The translations under genes and the position numbers were made by a program. This document shows, one piece after another, positions 15,503 through 24,086 of a stretch of DNA of 42,459 nucleotides; position 1 is the first letter of the stretch, and each line of letters opens with the position of its first letter. The stretch spans positions 1 to 42,459 of the forward strand of contig DATJFH010000072.1 in NCBI GenBank assembly GCA_035495815.1, read 5' to 3'. The notes below the pieces were generated by a model. That model saw only the letters and a list, made by a program, of their open reading frames with translations, was not told the origin of the DNA and searched no databases. This DNA is from DATJFH01 sp035495815 (GTDB lineage Bacteria; Acidobacteriota; Terriglobia; Bryobacterales; Bryobacteraceae).

Positions 15503-17402
15503 GGCCGGCCAGTTTGAATTTATCGTGCCAGGTGGACTCGGCGCCGCCGCCGACGCGGGCGGTGGCGACTTCGATCAGGTAGGGTTTACCGTTGCGGGTG
15601 GCTGCGATCCCACGCTTTAGCGCCGATTCCAGGTCCGCCGCGGCGGCCGCTTTCTCGCCTTGCACGCCCTGGCTTTCAGCCAGCTTGACGAAATCGATAT
15701 CGGGGTCGCCGAGGTACATGCCTGCATAATGGCCGCTCTTGGCCATCCGGCCGTTGTAGTTGTGATAGGCATGGCGGACGGTCTGGTAATTCAGGTTATT
15801 CCAGACCACCGTAAGGACGGGGATGCCGTAGCGCACCTGGGTCCAGAACCCGGAGGCGCTGTACATGACCGAGCCGTCGCCGATGGAGCAGACCACCTGC
15901 CGGGCGGGAGCAGCCAGCTTGGCTCCGGTGGCGGCGCCGATTCCCCAACCCAGGCCGAGTCCCGAATTGCCGAGCCACATCTGCTCATCGTCGCGGAAGC
16001 CGAACGGGAACGAGCCGTAAGAGCCGGTGATGTTCTCGCTGACCACGATGGCGTTTTTATCCAGCGACCTGGACAGGATCGCGCCGACCTCTTCGGGATG
16101 CATCGGGCTGCGGCCCGTGACTCTGGCCCTGGCGGAGGCGGCCGACGCCCGCGCGGCGGAGGTGATGGCTCGCACCTCTTCGGAGCGGGTCCTGGCCGCG
16201 TTTTCCAGGCGCGACTTCGAGAGCAGGGATTCCACCGCCGCGCGCAGGTCGGCCAGGCCCTCTTTGACGTCGCCGACCAGCGCCAGATCGGTAGCGTAAT
16301 TACGGCTCATGGAAGCCGTGTCCATGCCCAGGCGCACGATGCGGGCCTGCTCGGGCGCTTCCGGCGAGGCGGGGACGACGCGGCCGCCGAAGTCGCGCGA
16401 GCCGACGCAGAGAATGAGGTCGACTCCCTTCCTGACCCATGCCGAGGTCATGCTGAACGGTCCCACGTAGTGGGGGTGACGGACAGGGAAATTGCGGTAG
16501 CCGATGGTGGTGGTGTCGGCAACGGGCAGGCCGAGCTTTTCGGAGAGCGCGAGCAACTCGGCCTGGGCGCCGGACTTCCAGACCTCGTCGCCGACGACGA
16601 GCAGCGGCCGGGCGGCCTCGACCAGCATCCTGGCCGCATCCTGCACGGCGGAGGCGGAGGGCCGCGCCGAAGTCCGGAGCATGAATCGATTCTCCGGCAG
16701 GATCCGGGCTTTGACGCCCCTGGCTTCGAGAGCATAGTGGGCCATGGCAAGATAGACGGGACCGCCGGGCTCGGTGGCGGCGGTTTTAAAAGCGCGGCGC
16801 AGCATGAGGGGCAGGCTTTCGGCCGTGCGGGCTTCCCAGGAGATCTTGGTGAACTGGCGGGCGATCTCTTTCTGATCGTAGCCGGGGCGCGCGGCGAGGA
16901 TGGATTCGTCGCTCCAGCGCTCGTTGTCGTTGAGGCCGGCGGTGATGACGAGGGCGCTGCCGTCGCGGCTGGCGTTATAGAGCTGGCCGGCCATCTGGGC
17001 GGTGCCGGCGACGACGTGTACGTTGACGAACGCGGGCTTGCCGCTGGCGCGATGGTAGCCGTCCGCCATGGAGATGACGATGCCCTCGTGCAGTCCCATG
17101 ATGAGCTGGATGCCGGGGTTGTCGATCACGGCGTCGAACAGGCCGACTTCGAAGGAGCCGGGATTGGTGAACAGGTACTGAGCGCCGGCGGCCTTGGCCT
17201 GCGCGACCACCAGTTCGCCACCGGTCCCCTCGGCCAGCGTGGAACCCGGCGCGCCGGCGCGCGTGGTGGCGGTTTCCGAGGCTTCGAGCGGCTGGAGGAT
17301 GGCCTGTGCGGCGGCGCTGGTAAAACCGAGAGCCGAGAGTCCGCGCAGCAGGCCGCGGCGCGACAGGGAGTGGTTCAGGTAGCGGTGGATCAAGTGCTGC
17401 AT
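15495..17402 (-). CDS. ThDP-dependent enzyme (acetolactate synthase/benzoylformate decarboxylase-like) with Tat-type leader
   Basis: The protein is 635 residues, and the ATG at 17402 has an AAGGAG site 8 nt upstream. It has the three-domain layout of the POX/ALS family. The N-terminal PYR domain carries the catalytic Glu in MGLHEGIVISMADGYHRASG (~105-124). A central domain (~245-420) has RPLLVVGDEVW. A C-terminal PP domain has GDGSVMYSASGFW and NNLNYQ for ThDP/Mg. Unusually, residues ~1-45 hold LSRRGLLRGLSALGFTSAAA, a twin-arginine-like signal followed by an Ala/Thr linker, suggesting export of a folded ThDP enzyme. Substrate is not evident; benzoylformate-type decarboxylases and acetolactate synthases are the nearest guesses. 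It stands alone, with the FHA operon starting downstream of it. Confidence 0.85.
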   Translation of the reverse strand: MQHLIHRYLNHSLSRRGLLRGLSALGFTSAAAQAILQPLEASETATTRAGAPGSTLAEGTGGELVVAQAKAAGAQYLFTNPGSFEVGLFDAVIDNPGIQLIMGLHEGIVISMADGYHRASGKPAFVNVHVVAGTAQMAGQLYNASRDGSALVITAGLNDNERWSDESILAARPGYDQKEIARQFTKISWEARTAESLPLMLRRAFKTAATEPGGPVYLAMAHYALEARGVKARILPENRFMLRTSARPSASAVQDAARMLVEAARPLLVVGDEVWKSGAQAELLALSEKLGLPVADTTTIGYRNFPVRHPHYVGPFSMTSAWVRKGVDLILCVGSRDFGGRVVPASPEAPEQARIVRLGMDTASMSRNYATDLALVGDVKEGLADLRAAVESLLSKSRLENAARTRSEEVRAITSAARASAASARARVTGRSPMHPEEVGAILSRSLDKNAIVVSENITGSYGSFPFGFRDDEQMWLGNSGLGLGWGIGAATGAKLAAPARQVVCSIGDGSVMYSASGFWTQVRYGIPVLTVVWNNLNYQTVRHAYHNYNGRMAKSGHYAGMYLGDPDIDFVKLAESQGVQGEKAAAAADLESALKRGIAATRNGKPYLIEVATARVGGGAESTWHDKFKLAGRA

Positions 17403-17492
17403 GGGTCAGGCTCCTTGGATGGAATAGTATGCTTTTCGCCAGCCGGACGCAATGCTCCCGGCGGAGCGGGCAGATCCAGGGCGGCGGCTCGA

Positions 17493-18698
17493 TTACAACG
17501 CCAGCTCCACGACGGACTCCAGGTGAAAGGTCTGCGGAAACAGATCGACCAGCGTCAATCGCGCGATCCTGTATCCGCCCGACAGCAATAGGGGCAGATC
17601 CCGCGCCAGCGTGGCGGGGTCGCAGGCCACGATCGCGATCCGGGGGGGCTTCAACCCGGCCAGGCGGGAGGCCGCGGGCCGGCCGAGCCCCGTGCGGGGG
17701 GGGTCGGCCAGGACGAAGTCCGGGGTTTCGCGCAGAGCCCGCAGAAAGTCGTCACTGGCGCTCCGCGCGACTTGCACGGGCGCGTCGGCAGCCTGGACGT
17801 TGAAGTTCAAATCCCGCACGGACGCGGCCCCGGATTCGACCGCCGTCACCCGCGCGAACCGCTTGGACAGAGGCAGGGTGAACAAACCGACACCGGCGTA
17901 CAGGTCCACGGCCCATCCGCCGCCGGCGTCGCCGATGGCGGTCCGGATCAGATCTTCGAGCAGAAACCGATTCACCTGAAAAAACGCCTCGCCTCCAACG
18001 CGGTAGGTGAAGCCGGCGGCCGGGTACTCGATCGATCCAGCCGCGAAGCCCGGCACGGCTGCGGCGCACCAGTCGAAGAAACGCCGGGCCACCGGACGCT
18101 CCGCCTGCACGTTGAGCTGGGTTTCGCGCTCGTTGGTGAACACTTCGATCGACCGCAGGAAGGAGGGCCAGCGCGGGTCGCGGGCCATTCCGAGCAGAGC
18201 CGACAGAACCTCGTTCACGCGCGGCGAGGAAATGGGGCAACGGGTGACGGCGCACAGCTTGTGGGAGCGCGCTTCGAGGTACCCGACGGACGAGCCGGAG
18301 ACGTGGAACTGAGAACGGTTGCGGTAGCCCCACGGCTCGCCGGCAACGACGCCGATCTCCTCCGGGGCTTCCACTTTGCCGACGCGGCGCAGGGTCTCGC
18401 GCAGAATCGACTTCTTCGATTCGAGCTGCAGGGCGTAGGAGCCATGCTGGTAGTGGCAACCGCCGCAGCGGGCGAAGTAGGGGCAGGGGGGCTCGACGCG
18501 CTCCGGCGCCGGCTGCAGGACTTCGCGCAGCTCGGTTCGCAGGAGCCCGCCCTTGCCGGACTTGCGCTCCACCCGCACCCGCTCCCCCGGGAGCACGTAC
18601 GGAGCGAGGGCCACCTGTCCCTCCACGCGGCCGAGTCCCTCGCCTCCGTAGACGAGCTTCTCGATCGTCAACTCAAAATTTGTCAGTGGAGCCGCCAT
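17493..18698 (-). CDS. RlmD/RumA-type RNA (uracil-5-)-methyltransferase
   Basis: The protein is 401 residues from the ATG at 18698; the frame is open 12 codons further but would cross the trpS start. An N-terminal TRAM domain (~1-65, KLVYGGEGLGRVEG) precedes a 4Fe-4S cluster motif Cys72-x5-Cys78-x2-Cys81, with a fourth Cys at about 154 (RCPISS). The SAM-binding motif is VDLYAGVGLFTLPL. The catalytic blocks are LADPPRTGLG and VACDPATLARD with the nucleophilic Cys, and the end HLESVVEL gives the general base Glu. The enzyme methylates C5 of a uridine, in 23S rRNA if RlmD-like. It is divergent from trpS with only 26 bp between start codons. Confidence 0.88.
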   Translation of the reverse strand: MAAPLTNFELTIEKLVYGGEGLGRVEGQVALAPYVLPGERVRVERKSGKGGLLRTELREVLQPAPERVEPPCPYFARCGGCHYQHGSYALQLESKKSILRETLRRVGKVEAPEEIGVVAGEPWGYRNRSQFHVSGSSVGYLEARSHKLCAVTRCPISSPRVNEVLSALLGMARDPRWPSFLRSIEVFTNERETQLNVQAERPVARRFFDWCAAAVPGFAAGSIEYPAAGFTYRVGGEAFFQVNRFLLEDLIRTAIGDAGGGWAVDLYAGVGLFTLPLSKRFARVTAVESGAASVRDLNFNVQAADAPVQVARSASDDFLRALRETPDFVLADPPRTGLGRPAASRLAGLKPPRIAIVACDPATLARDLPLLLSGGYRIARLTLVDLFPQTFHLESVVELAL

Positions 18699-18708
18699 CG
18701 CGTAGGAT
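18680..18708 (+). promoter_or_regulatory. Candidate sigma70-type promoter for trpS
   Basis: TTGTCA at 18680-18685 and TAGGAT at 18703-18708 are separated by exactly 17 bp and match the -35 and -10 consensus at 5/6 and 4/6. Initiation about 7 nt downstream would give a leader of only ~10 nt before the trpS ATG at 18725. The elements straddle the start codon of the divergent methyltransferase gene. Read by eye only. Confidence 0.45.
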
Positions 18709-18724
18709 AAGAATTCTGCCCCCC

Positions 18725-19714
18725 ATGAAAGCACGCGTACTGTCCGGAATGCAGCCCTCCGGAAATCTTCACATCGGCAACTATCTGGGCGCGCTCAAGA
18801 ACTGGGTGCGAATTCAGTACGACTACGAGTGTATCTTCTGTATCGTCGATCTGCACGCGGTAACCGTTTACCAGCCGCCGGAACAGCTGCGCGCGAAGAT
18901 TCTGGAGATCGCGGCGCTGTACCTGGCCGCGGGGGTCGATCCGAAGCATTCGAGCGTGATGGTGCAATCGGCGGTTCCGGCGCACGCGGAGCTGGCGTGG
19001 ATGCTGACCTGCGTGACGCCGGTGGGATGGCTGGAGAGGATGACGCAATACAAAGCCAAGACGGCCGCGCAGGAATCGATCGGGGACGGGCTGCTGCAGT
19101 ATCCGGTGCTGATGGCCGCCGACATCCTGCTGTACCAGGCGGCGATCGTGCCGGTGGGCGAGGATCAGAGCCAGCATCTGGAGCTGACGCGGGACATCGC
19201 GCAGCGGTTCAATTCGCTTTACGGGGAGACGTTTACCGTGCCGTCGGGCAGTTTGCCGGCGGTGGGCGCGCGGGTGATGGGGCTGGACGACCCGGAGGTC
19301 AAGATGAGCAAGTCGGCTCCGGGCGCGGGCCATGCGGTGGCGCTGCTGGACGAGCCGGCGGTGATCCGCAAGAAGATACTGCGGGCCACCACGGACTCCA
19401 GCCCGGCGGTGGAATTCGCGACGGCGGGGCCGGGGGTGCTCAACCTGCTGGGGATCTACCAGGCGTTCAGCGGCTGGGACAACGCGCAAATGGAGGGACA
19501 CTTCACGGGGATGCGCTACGGCGACCTGAAGAAGCAGGTGGCCGAGATAGTCGTCTCGCAGCTCGAGCCGTTCCAGCGGCGCTACCGGGAGATCGTCTCC
19601 GACCCCGGCTACGTGACCGGCGTGCTGCGCGAAGGGGCCGCCCGGGTGACGCCCATCGCCCATTCGACCGTGGAGCTGGTGAAGCGGCACATGGGCTTGT
19701 ACACCGAGTCCTGA
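18725..19714 (+). CDS. trpS: Tryptophanyl-tRNA synthetase
   Basis: The 329-residue protein has the usual length for bacterial TrpRS. It charges tRNA-Trp with tryptophan in the cytoplasm. The class I signatures are PSGNLHIGNYLGAL (HIGN at 16-19) and VKMSKSAPG (~193-201). Other family stretches are QSAVPAHAELAWMLTC, LLQYPVLMAADILLYQA and VPVGEDQSQHLELTRDIAQRFN. The ATG at 18725 begins MKARVLSGMQPSGN as in homologues; it has no Shine-Dalgarno and probably a very short leader. The stop is 1 bp before the MFS transporter ATG, so the two genes are likely co-transcribed. Confidence 0.96.
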   Translation: MKARVLSGMQPSGNLHIGNYLGALKNWVRIQYDYECIFCIVDLHAVTVYQPPEQLRAKILEIAALYLAAGVDPKHSSVMVQSAVPAHAELAWMLTCVTPVGWLERMTQYKAKTAAQESIGDGLLQYPVLMAADILLYQAAIVPVGEDQSQHLELTRDIAQRFNSLYGETFTVPSGSLPAVGARVMGLDDPEVKMSKSAPGAGHAVALLDEPAVIRKKILRATTDSSPAVEFATAGPGVLNLLGIYQAFSGWDNAQMEGHFTGMRYGDLKKQVAEIVVSQLEPFQRRYREIVSDPGYVTGVLREGAARVTPIAHSTVELVKRHMGLYTES

Positions 19715-19715
19715 G

Positions 19716-20993
19716 ATGGGCTCGTTGCGCGCGTACGCCCGTCTGGTACGCGAAAACGCGAATTTCCGCCGGCTGTGGAGCGCCCAGATCATCAGCGAAA
19801 TCGGCGACTGGTTCTATTCGCTGGCGGTCTACAGCCTGATTCTGGATCTGACGGGCAGCGCGCGGCTGGTGGGGCTGGCGGTGGTGGTGCAGGTGCTGCC
19901 GCAGACGCTGGTGGCGCCGACGGCGGGACTGGTGAACGACCGCCTGAGCCGGAAGCGCGTGATGATCGCGGCGGACGTGGCGCGGGTGGCGATCGTGCTG
20001 GGCATGCTGCTGGTCCGGACGCGCGAGATGGTGTGGCTGATCTACCCGCTGCTGTTCCTGGAGACGCTGGGATGGGCCTTCTTCGAGCCGGGCCGGTCCG
20101 CCGTGATCCCGGCCATCGTGCGGCCGGACGAGATCATCCTGGCGAACACGCTTTCATCGACCACCTGGTCTTTCTGCCTGGCCGCCGGCTCGGCGATCGG
20201 CGGGGCGGTGGCGGCGCTGCTCGGGCGGGACGCTGTCTTCATTCTGAACGCTCTCTCCTTTCTGGGCTCGGCGGCGCTGCTCCGCGGGATGCGCTTCGAG
20301 GAGCCGCACGCCGACGTAGCCGGTCCGATGCGGGCGCGGGATCTGGTGGACTTCTCGCCGATTCTGGAAGGGGTCCGCTACGTGCGCCGGGATCCGCGCC
20401 TGTTTGCCATGATCTTCATTAAAGGCGGACTGGGCTTTCTGGGCGCCAACCTGGTGCTTCTGCCGCTGCTCGGCGAGCGAATTTTTCCGCTGCGGCTGGC
20501 CGGGGCAGGGGGGCCGCGCGGGGCCATGCTGGGCATGAGCGTCCTGATGGGGGCCCGCGGACTGGGAGCGATGCTCGGTCCGCTCTGCGCGGTACCCTGG
20601 GCGGGACAGCGGGATGCGGCCATGCGGAAGGGAATCCTGTTCGGATTCCTGGCGATCTTCCTGGGCTACCTGGTCCTGAGCGCGGCGCCGTTTCTGTGGC
20701 TGGCCTGCCTGGCTCTGATCGTGGCGCACGGCGGGGGCTCGATCGTGTGGGTGTTCTCGAGCACGCTGCTTCAGAAGAACACGGAAGACAAGTTCCGGGG
20801 GCGGGTATTCTCGGCGGATTTGGGGCTGAACACGATGATGGTCTCGCTCACCAGCTACCTGGCGGGAGTGTTCATCGACGCGGGCGTGCCGGTGCGGCGC
20901 TACGCGCTGTACACGGGGATCAGCCTGCTCGCGCCGGCTTGCGCGTGGCTGCTGGCGATGCGGCTTTGGGCGCCGCGGGTCAGACGGGGGTGA
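19716..20993 (+). CDS. MFS transporter (EntS/MFS_3-type exporter)
   Basis: This is a 425-residue polytopic membrane protein with about twelve hydrophobic spans. The N-terminus NFRRLWSAQIISEIGDWFYSL is typical of the MFS_3/EntS group. The conserved loop 2-3 motif appears as GLVNDRLSRKRVMIAADV, and LLFLETLGWAFFEPGRSAVIPAIV is another hallmark of this group. These are usually proton-driven drug, siderophore or metabolite exporters; the substrate here cannot be deduced. It starts 1 bp after trpS. Its last 14 bp overlap the convergent minus-strand gene at 20980. Confidence 0.87.
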   Translation: MGSLRAYARLVRENANFRRLWSAQIISEIGDWFYSLAVYSLILDLTGSARLVGLAVVVQVLPQTLVAPTAGLVNDRLSRKRVMIAADVARVAIVLGMLLVRTREMVWLIYPLLFLETLGWAFFEPGRSAVIPAIVRPDEIILANTLSSTTWSFCLAAGSAIGGAVAALLGRDAVFILNALSFLGSAALLRGMRFEEPHADVAGPMRARDLVDFSPILEGVRYVRRDPRLFAMIFIKGGLGFLGANLVLLPLLGERIFPLRLAGAGGPRGAMLGMSVLMGARGLGAMLGPLCAVPWAGQRDAAMRKGILFGFLAIFLGYLVLSAAPFLWLACLALIVAHGGGSIVWVFSSTLLQKNTEDKFRGRVFSADLGLNTMMVSLTSYLAGVFIDAGVPVRRYALYTGISLLAPACAWLLAMRLWAPRVRRG

Positions 20994-21312
20994 TCTCGAC
21001 GGGCAGTCCGTCGCCCCACCCGTACTTGTCGCGTTCCAGGTCCTGCGCCCGGCGCCACGCAGCCGCGTCAAGCTGGGGATCGAGGGCGCGGGCGGTGGCG
21101 TCGAAGCGGCGGCCGCCGAGCCGGACTTTCACGGCGGGATTGGCGGCGATGTTGCGGACCCAGCGCGCCTCGTGGAATTTTTCGGCCAGGATGTAATACT
21201 TCCCATCCGCCTCCACGAACCAGATCTCGATTTCGCGCGGCAGTCCGGAGACGCGCCCGGTGGTGGTCAGGTAGAGGAATTGTTCCGGCATGTCCTGACG
21301 CCATTTCAACAC
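20980..21312 (-). CDS. Small nitroreductase/deazaflavin- or PNPOx-like split-barrel protein
   Basis: The protein is 110 residues from a GTG at 21312, or 103 from the ATG at 21291; neither start has a good ribosome-binding site. The sequence FLYLTTTGRVSGLPREIEIW, then YYILAEKFHEARWVRNIAAN and PAVKVRLGGRRFDATAR, follows the pattern of the F420-dependent Ddn/DUF385-type and pyridoxamine-phosphate-oxidase-like split barrels. That pattern is a TTG-x-SG start, W-x-x-N-x-x-x-x-P-x-V in the middle, and a strand after it. Such proteins bind flavin or F420, but the cofactor cannot be decided here. It converges on the MFS gene and is divergent from the histidine kinase. Confidence 0.72.
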   Translation of the reverse strand: MLKWRQDMPEQFLYLTTTGRVSGLPREIEIWFVEADGKYYILAEKFHEARWVRNIAANPAVKVRLGGRRFDATARALDPQLDAAAWRRAQDLERDKYGWGDGLPVEITPV

Positions 21313-21369
21313 GAGGCCGCGGCCGCCGGGGGTATCCCGCGGGCGAGAGGAAAGAGCCTGCGCGGGCCG

Positions 21370-21398
21370 GCTGCGTTAACCTGTTTAGGTAGCGCAGC
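21370..21398. promoter_or_regulatory. 29-bp imperfect dyad/hairpin upstream of the histidine kinase
   Basis: GCTGCG at 21370-21375 and CGCAGC at 21393-21398 are exact arms. Inside, ACCT (21379-21382) pairs with AGGT (21387-21390) around a GTTT loop, leaving one wobble pair and one bulged A. The element ends 7 bp before the GTG at 21405. It could be a DNA operator, for example for autoregulation by the adjacent NtrC-like regulator, or a 5'-UTR hairpin controlling translation. Confidence 0.5.
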
Positions 21399-21404
21399 AA
21401 GGCA

Positions 21405-22673
21405 GTGCAGGCGTCTCCGGCTGGCGGGCGGCGCGGGAGCCAATTTCTCAGCGTGTCAAAGATCGTACGGCCTCAAGATTTCGTCTGGCTGCTGCTGTTC
21501 TCAGCGCTGGCCTTTGTCCGCACGTACCGCGATCCGCTGGAGATTCCGATCCTGCTGGCGCTGGCGGCGCTGCAGGTGCTCGAACCGAAGATCCATTATT
21601 TTTCCACGACCCAGGGCAACATCGTCTCCATTCTCCTCAAACTCGCGATCAGCTACCTGCTGATCGGGCAGACGGGCGGGCTGACCAGCAGCTATTACCT
21701 GATTCTGCTGCTGCCGCTGGTTTCCGCCGCCACCACGCTGGGCCAGTGGGGATCGGCTCTGTTCACCATCGTGTGCTGCGGCGCCTATCTCTCCTTCGTA
21801 CTGTATATCGACCCCATGGTTTACGAGATCGGGCCGGAAGCGGAGCAGGAGCTGTACCTGCGGCTGATCATCTTCGCGGCGACCGGTTATCTGACCAACA
21901 CGCTGGCGGAGGCCAACCGCGAGCAGACCAAGCGCTTCCGGGGCGTGGCCGAGCAACTGGCGGAAGCCAATCGGAATCTGAGCGAGGCGGAGGCGGCGAT
22001 CCGGCGCGCCGACCGGCTGGCGGCGCTGGGCCAGCTTTCGGCCGGGCTGGCGCACGAGCTGCGGAACCCGCTGGGCACGATCAAGGCGTCGGCGGAAATG
22101 CTGGCGCGCAGCCTACCGGAGGAAAACGACGTCGCGCGGGAGGTGGCCGGCTTCATCTCGACCGAGGTGGACCGCACGAACGTGCTGGTGACGCGATTTC
22201 TGGAATTCGCACGCCCTCTGAACGTGCGCGCCGAGCCGGCCGACCTGACGCAGGTTCTGGACCGCGCCATCCTACGGCTGGAGCGCAACTCACCTCCCTA
22301 CGACGTGACGGTGTACAAGAACTACGCTCCGGAGATCGGACCGCTGCCGCTCGACTCCGACCTGATGGAGCGGGTCTTCTTCAACCTGCTGCTGAATGCG
22401 GCGCAGGCGACTCCGGCGGGCGGGGAGGTGACCATCAAGACGCGGCTGGCGGGAGACATGGCCGAGATTTCGGTGATCGACCGCGGATCCGGCATCGACC
22501 CCAAGGATCGCGAAAGCATTTTCAACCCGTTCTTCACGACCAAGCCGGAGGGAGTGGGGCTGGGGCTGGCGATTGTTTCGAAGATCGTGGATGATCACGG
22601 CGGTAAGATGATGGTAGAGAGCGAGCCTGGAAAGGGCAGCGTTTTTCGGGTGTATCTGCCCCTCCAAAAATGA
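21405..22673 (+). CDS. NtrB-like membrane sensor histidine kinase
   Basis: The protein is 422 residues from the GTG at 21405, or 406 from a second GTG at 21453. The first residues are poorly hydrophobic, so the later start is plausible. About five or six membrane spans occupy residues ~25-166, with very little outside sequence, so it may sense membrane state or use a membrane partner. HisKA carries LSAGLAHELRNPLGTIK with the phosphoacceptor at about His217. HATPase blocks are NLLLNAAQA (N), DRGSGID (G1) and GVGLGLAIVSKIV (G2). The kinase type is that of NtrB/AtoS partners of sigma54 regulators. The stop overlaps the start of the response regulator gene as ATGA. Confidence 0.92.
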   Translation: MQASPAGGRRGSQFLSVSKIVRPQDFVWLLLFSALAFVRTYRDPLEIPILLALAALQVLEPKIHYFSTTQGNIVSILLKLAISYLLIGQTGGLTSSYYLILLLPLVSAATTLGQWGSALFTIVCCGAYLSFVLYIDPMVYEIGPEAEQELYLRLIIFAATGYLTNTLAEANREQTKRFRGVAEQLAEANRNLSEAEAAIRRADRLAALGQLSAGLAHELRNPLGTIKASAEMLARSLPEENDVAREVAGFISTEVDRTNVLVTRFLEFARPLNVRAEPADLTQVLDRAILRLERNSPPYDVTVYKNYAPEIGPLPLDSDLMERVFFNLLLNAAQATPAGGEVTIKTRLAGDMAEISVIDRGSGIDPKDRESIFNPFFTTKPEGVGLGLAIVSKIVDDHGGKMMVESEPGKGSVFRVYLPLQK

Positions 22674-24016
22674 AAAAGCGAATCCTGGTAGTCGACGACG
22701 AAGAGAAGCTGCGCCGGGTGATCGAGCTGCACCTGTTGTCGGCGGGATTCGAGGTGGACAAGGCGAGGTCGGCCGAAGAGGCGCTGAAGGTGGTGGACCG
22801 GGCGGACATGGTGATCACGGACCTGCGGCTGCCGTCGATGGACGGCCTGCAGCTGCTCTCGCTGATCCGCCGGCAAAACGCGCATGCGCCGGTGGTGGTG
22901 ATGACGGCTTTCGGCACGGTGGAGAGCGCCGTGGAGGCCATGAAATCCGGCGCCACGGACTTTCTGCTGAAGCCGTTTTCGCTCGATCATCTGACGGCGG
23001 TGGTGCAGAAGGCGCTGGAGGTGCGGGCGCTGCGGGACGAGAACCGGCAGCTCAAGGAGGAGCTGGGCCGGCGCTACGAGTTCGACAACATCAAGGGGCG
23101 CAGCGCTCCGATGCAGGAGATTTTTTCCACGATCGAGCGGGTGGCGCCGACGCGAGCCACGGTGCTGCTGGCGGGCGAGAGCGGGGTGGGCAAGGACCTG
23201 ATCGCGCGGGCGATCCACTTTCACTCACCGCGGCGCGACCGGCCGTTCGTGAAGATCAACTGCACGGCCATCCCGGAGAACCTGATGGAGAGCGAGCTGT
23301 TCGGATACGAAAAAGGGGCGTTCACGGGCGCGGCGGTTTCGAAGCCGGGCAAGTTCGAACAGGCGGATTCGGGGACGGTGATGCTGGACGAAATCGGCGA
23401 CGTGCCGCCGTCGATTCAGGTGAAGCTGCTGCGGGTGCTGCAGGAGCGGGAGTTCGAGCGGCTGGGCAGCAACAAGACGCTGCACACCGACGTGCGGGTG
23501 ATCGCGGCCACCAACCAGGACCTGCGGGCGGCGCTCGAGCAGGGGACCTTTCGGGAGGACCTCTATTACCGGCTGAACGTGGTGCCGATCAGCATACCGC
23601 CGCTGCGGGAGCGGCGCGACGACATTCCTTTTCTGGCGGAGCATTTCGTCCGCTCGATCGGGGCGGAAAACGGCAGGCCTGCGCATTCGCTGACGGACGC
23701 GGCCATCAAGAAGCTGACGGATTATCACTGGCCGGGCAACGTGCGGGAGCTGCAGAACGTGATCGAGCGGGCGCTGGTTCTGAGCACGGGCGAAACGCTG
23801 GACGCGGACGACATCCGCCTGGAGACGTCGCCGCGTCCGCGTCCGCAAAGCGGCGATCACATGCTTCCGGAAGGGATGACGCTCGACGAATACGAGCAAT
23901 CCATCATCCGCGAGGCGCTGCAGCGCGCCGACGGCAACAAGAGCCAGGCGGCGCGCCTGCTGGGCTTGACGCGCAACGCGCTCCGGTACCGGCTGGCGCA
24001 GATGGGTCTGGAATAA
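22670..24016 (+). CDS. NtrC-family sigma54-dependent response regulator
   Basis: The 448-residue protein has the classic three-part layout. The receiver domain (1-120) has the phosphoacceptor Asp51 in VITDLRLPSMDG and Lys101 in LLKPFS. The AAA+ sigma54-interaction domain has Walker A GESGVGKD (169-176), GAFTGA (216-221) for sigma54 contact and Walker B VMLDEIGD (237-244), with LPWGNVRELQN-type sequence PGNVRELQNVIERA later. A C-terminal Fis-type helix-turn-helix covers ~405-446 (NKSQAARLLGLTRNALRYRL). It activates transcription at -24/-12 promoters. Its start overlaps the kinase gene, giving a coupled two-component system. No -24/-12 site was identified nearby, so target genes are unknown. 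Confidence 0.95.
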   Translation: MKKRILVVDDEEKLRRVIELHLLSAGFEVDKARSAEEALKVVDRADMVITDLRLPSMDGLQLLSLIRRQNAHAPVVVMTAFGTVESAVEAMKSGATDFLLKPFSLDHLTAVVQKALEVRALRDENRQLKEELGRRYEFDNIKGRSAPMQEIFSTIERVAPTRATVLLAGESGVGKDLIARAIHFHSPRRDRPFVKINCTAIPENLMESELFGYEKGAFTGAAVSKPGKFEQADSGTVMLDEIGDVPPSIQVKLLRVLQEREFERLGSNKTLHTDVRVIAATNQDLRAALEQGTFREDLYYRLNVVPISIPPLRERRDDIPFLAEHFVRSIGAENGRPAHSLTDAAIKKLTDYHWPGNVRELQNVIERALVLSTGETLDADDIRLETSPRPRPQSGDHMLPEGMTLDEYEQSIIREALQRADGNKSQAARLLGLTRNALRYRLAQMGLE

Positions 24017-24086
24017 TCCGGATCAGCGCCGCCTGCTTCGGGGGAAGCGGAGAGCGCGGGGCCGCGGCGCCTGTTACGATGAAATT

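Noticed and set aside
24033..24050. A short hairpin (GCTTC-GGGG-GAAGC) after the response-regulator gene as a terminator
   Set aside because: There is no T-run, and it lies where the endonuclease IV 5' region should begin, so it is as likely chance in GC-rich sequence.
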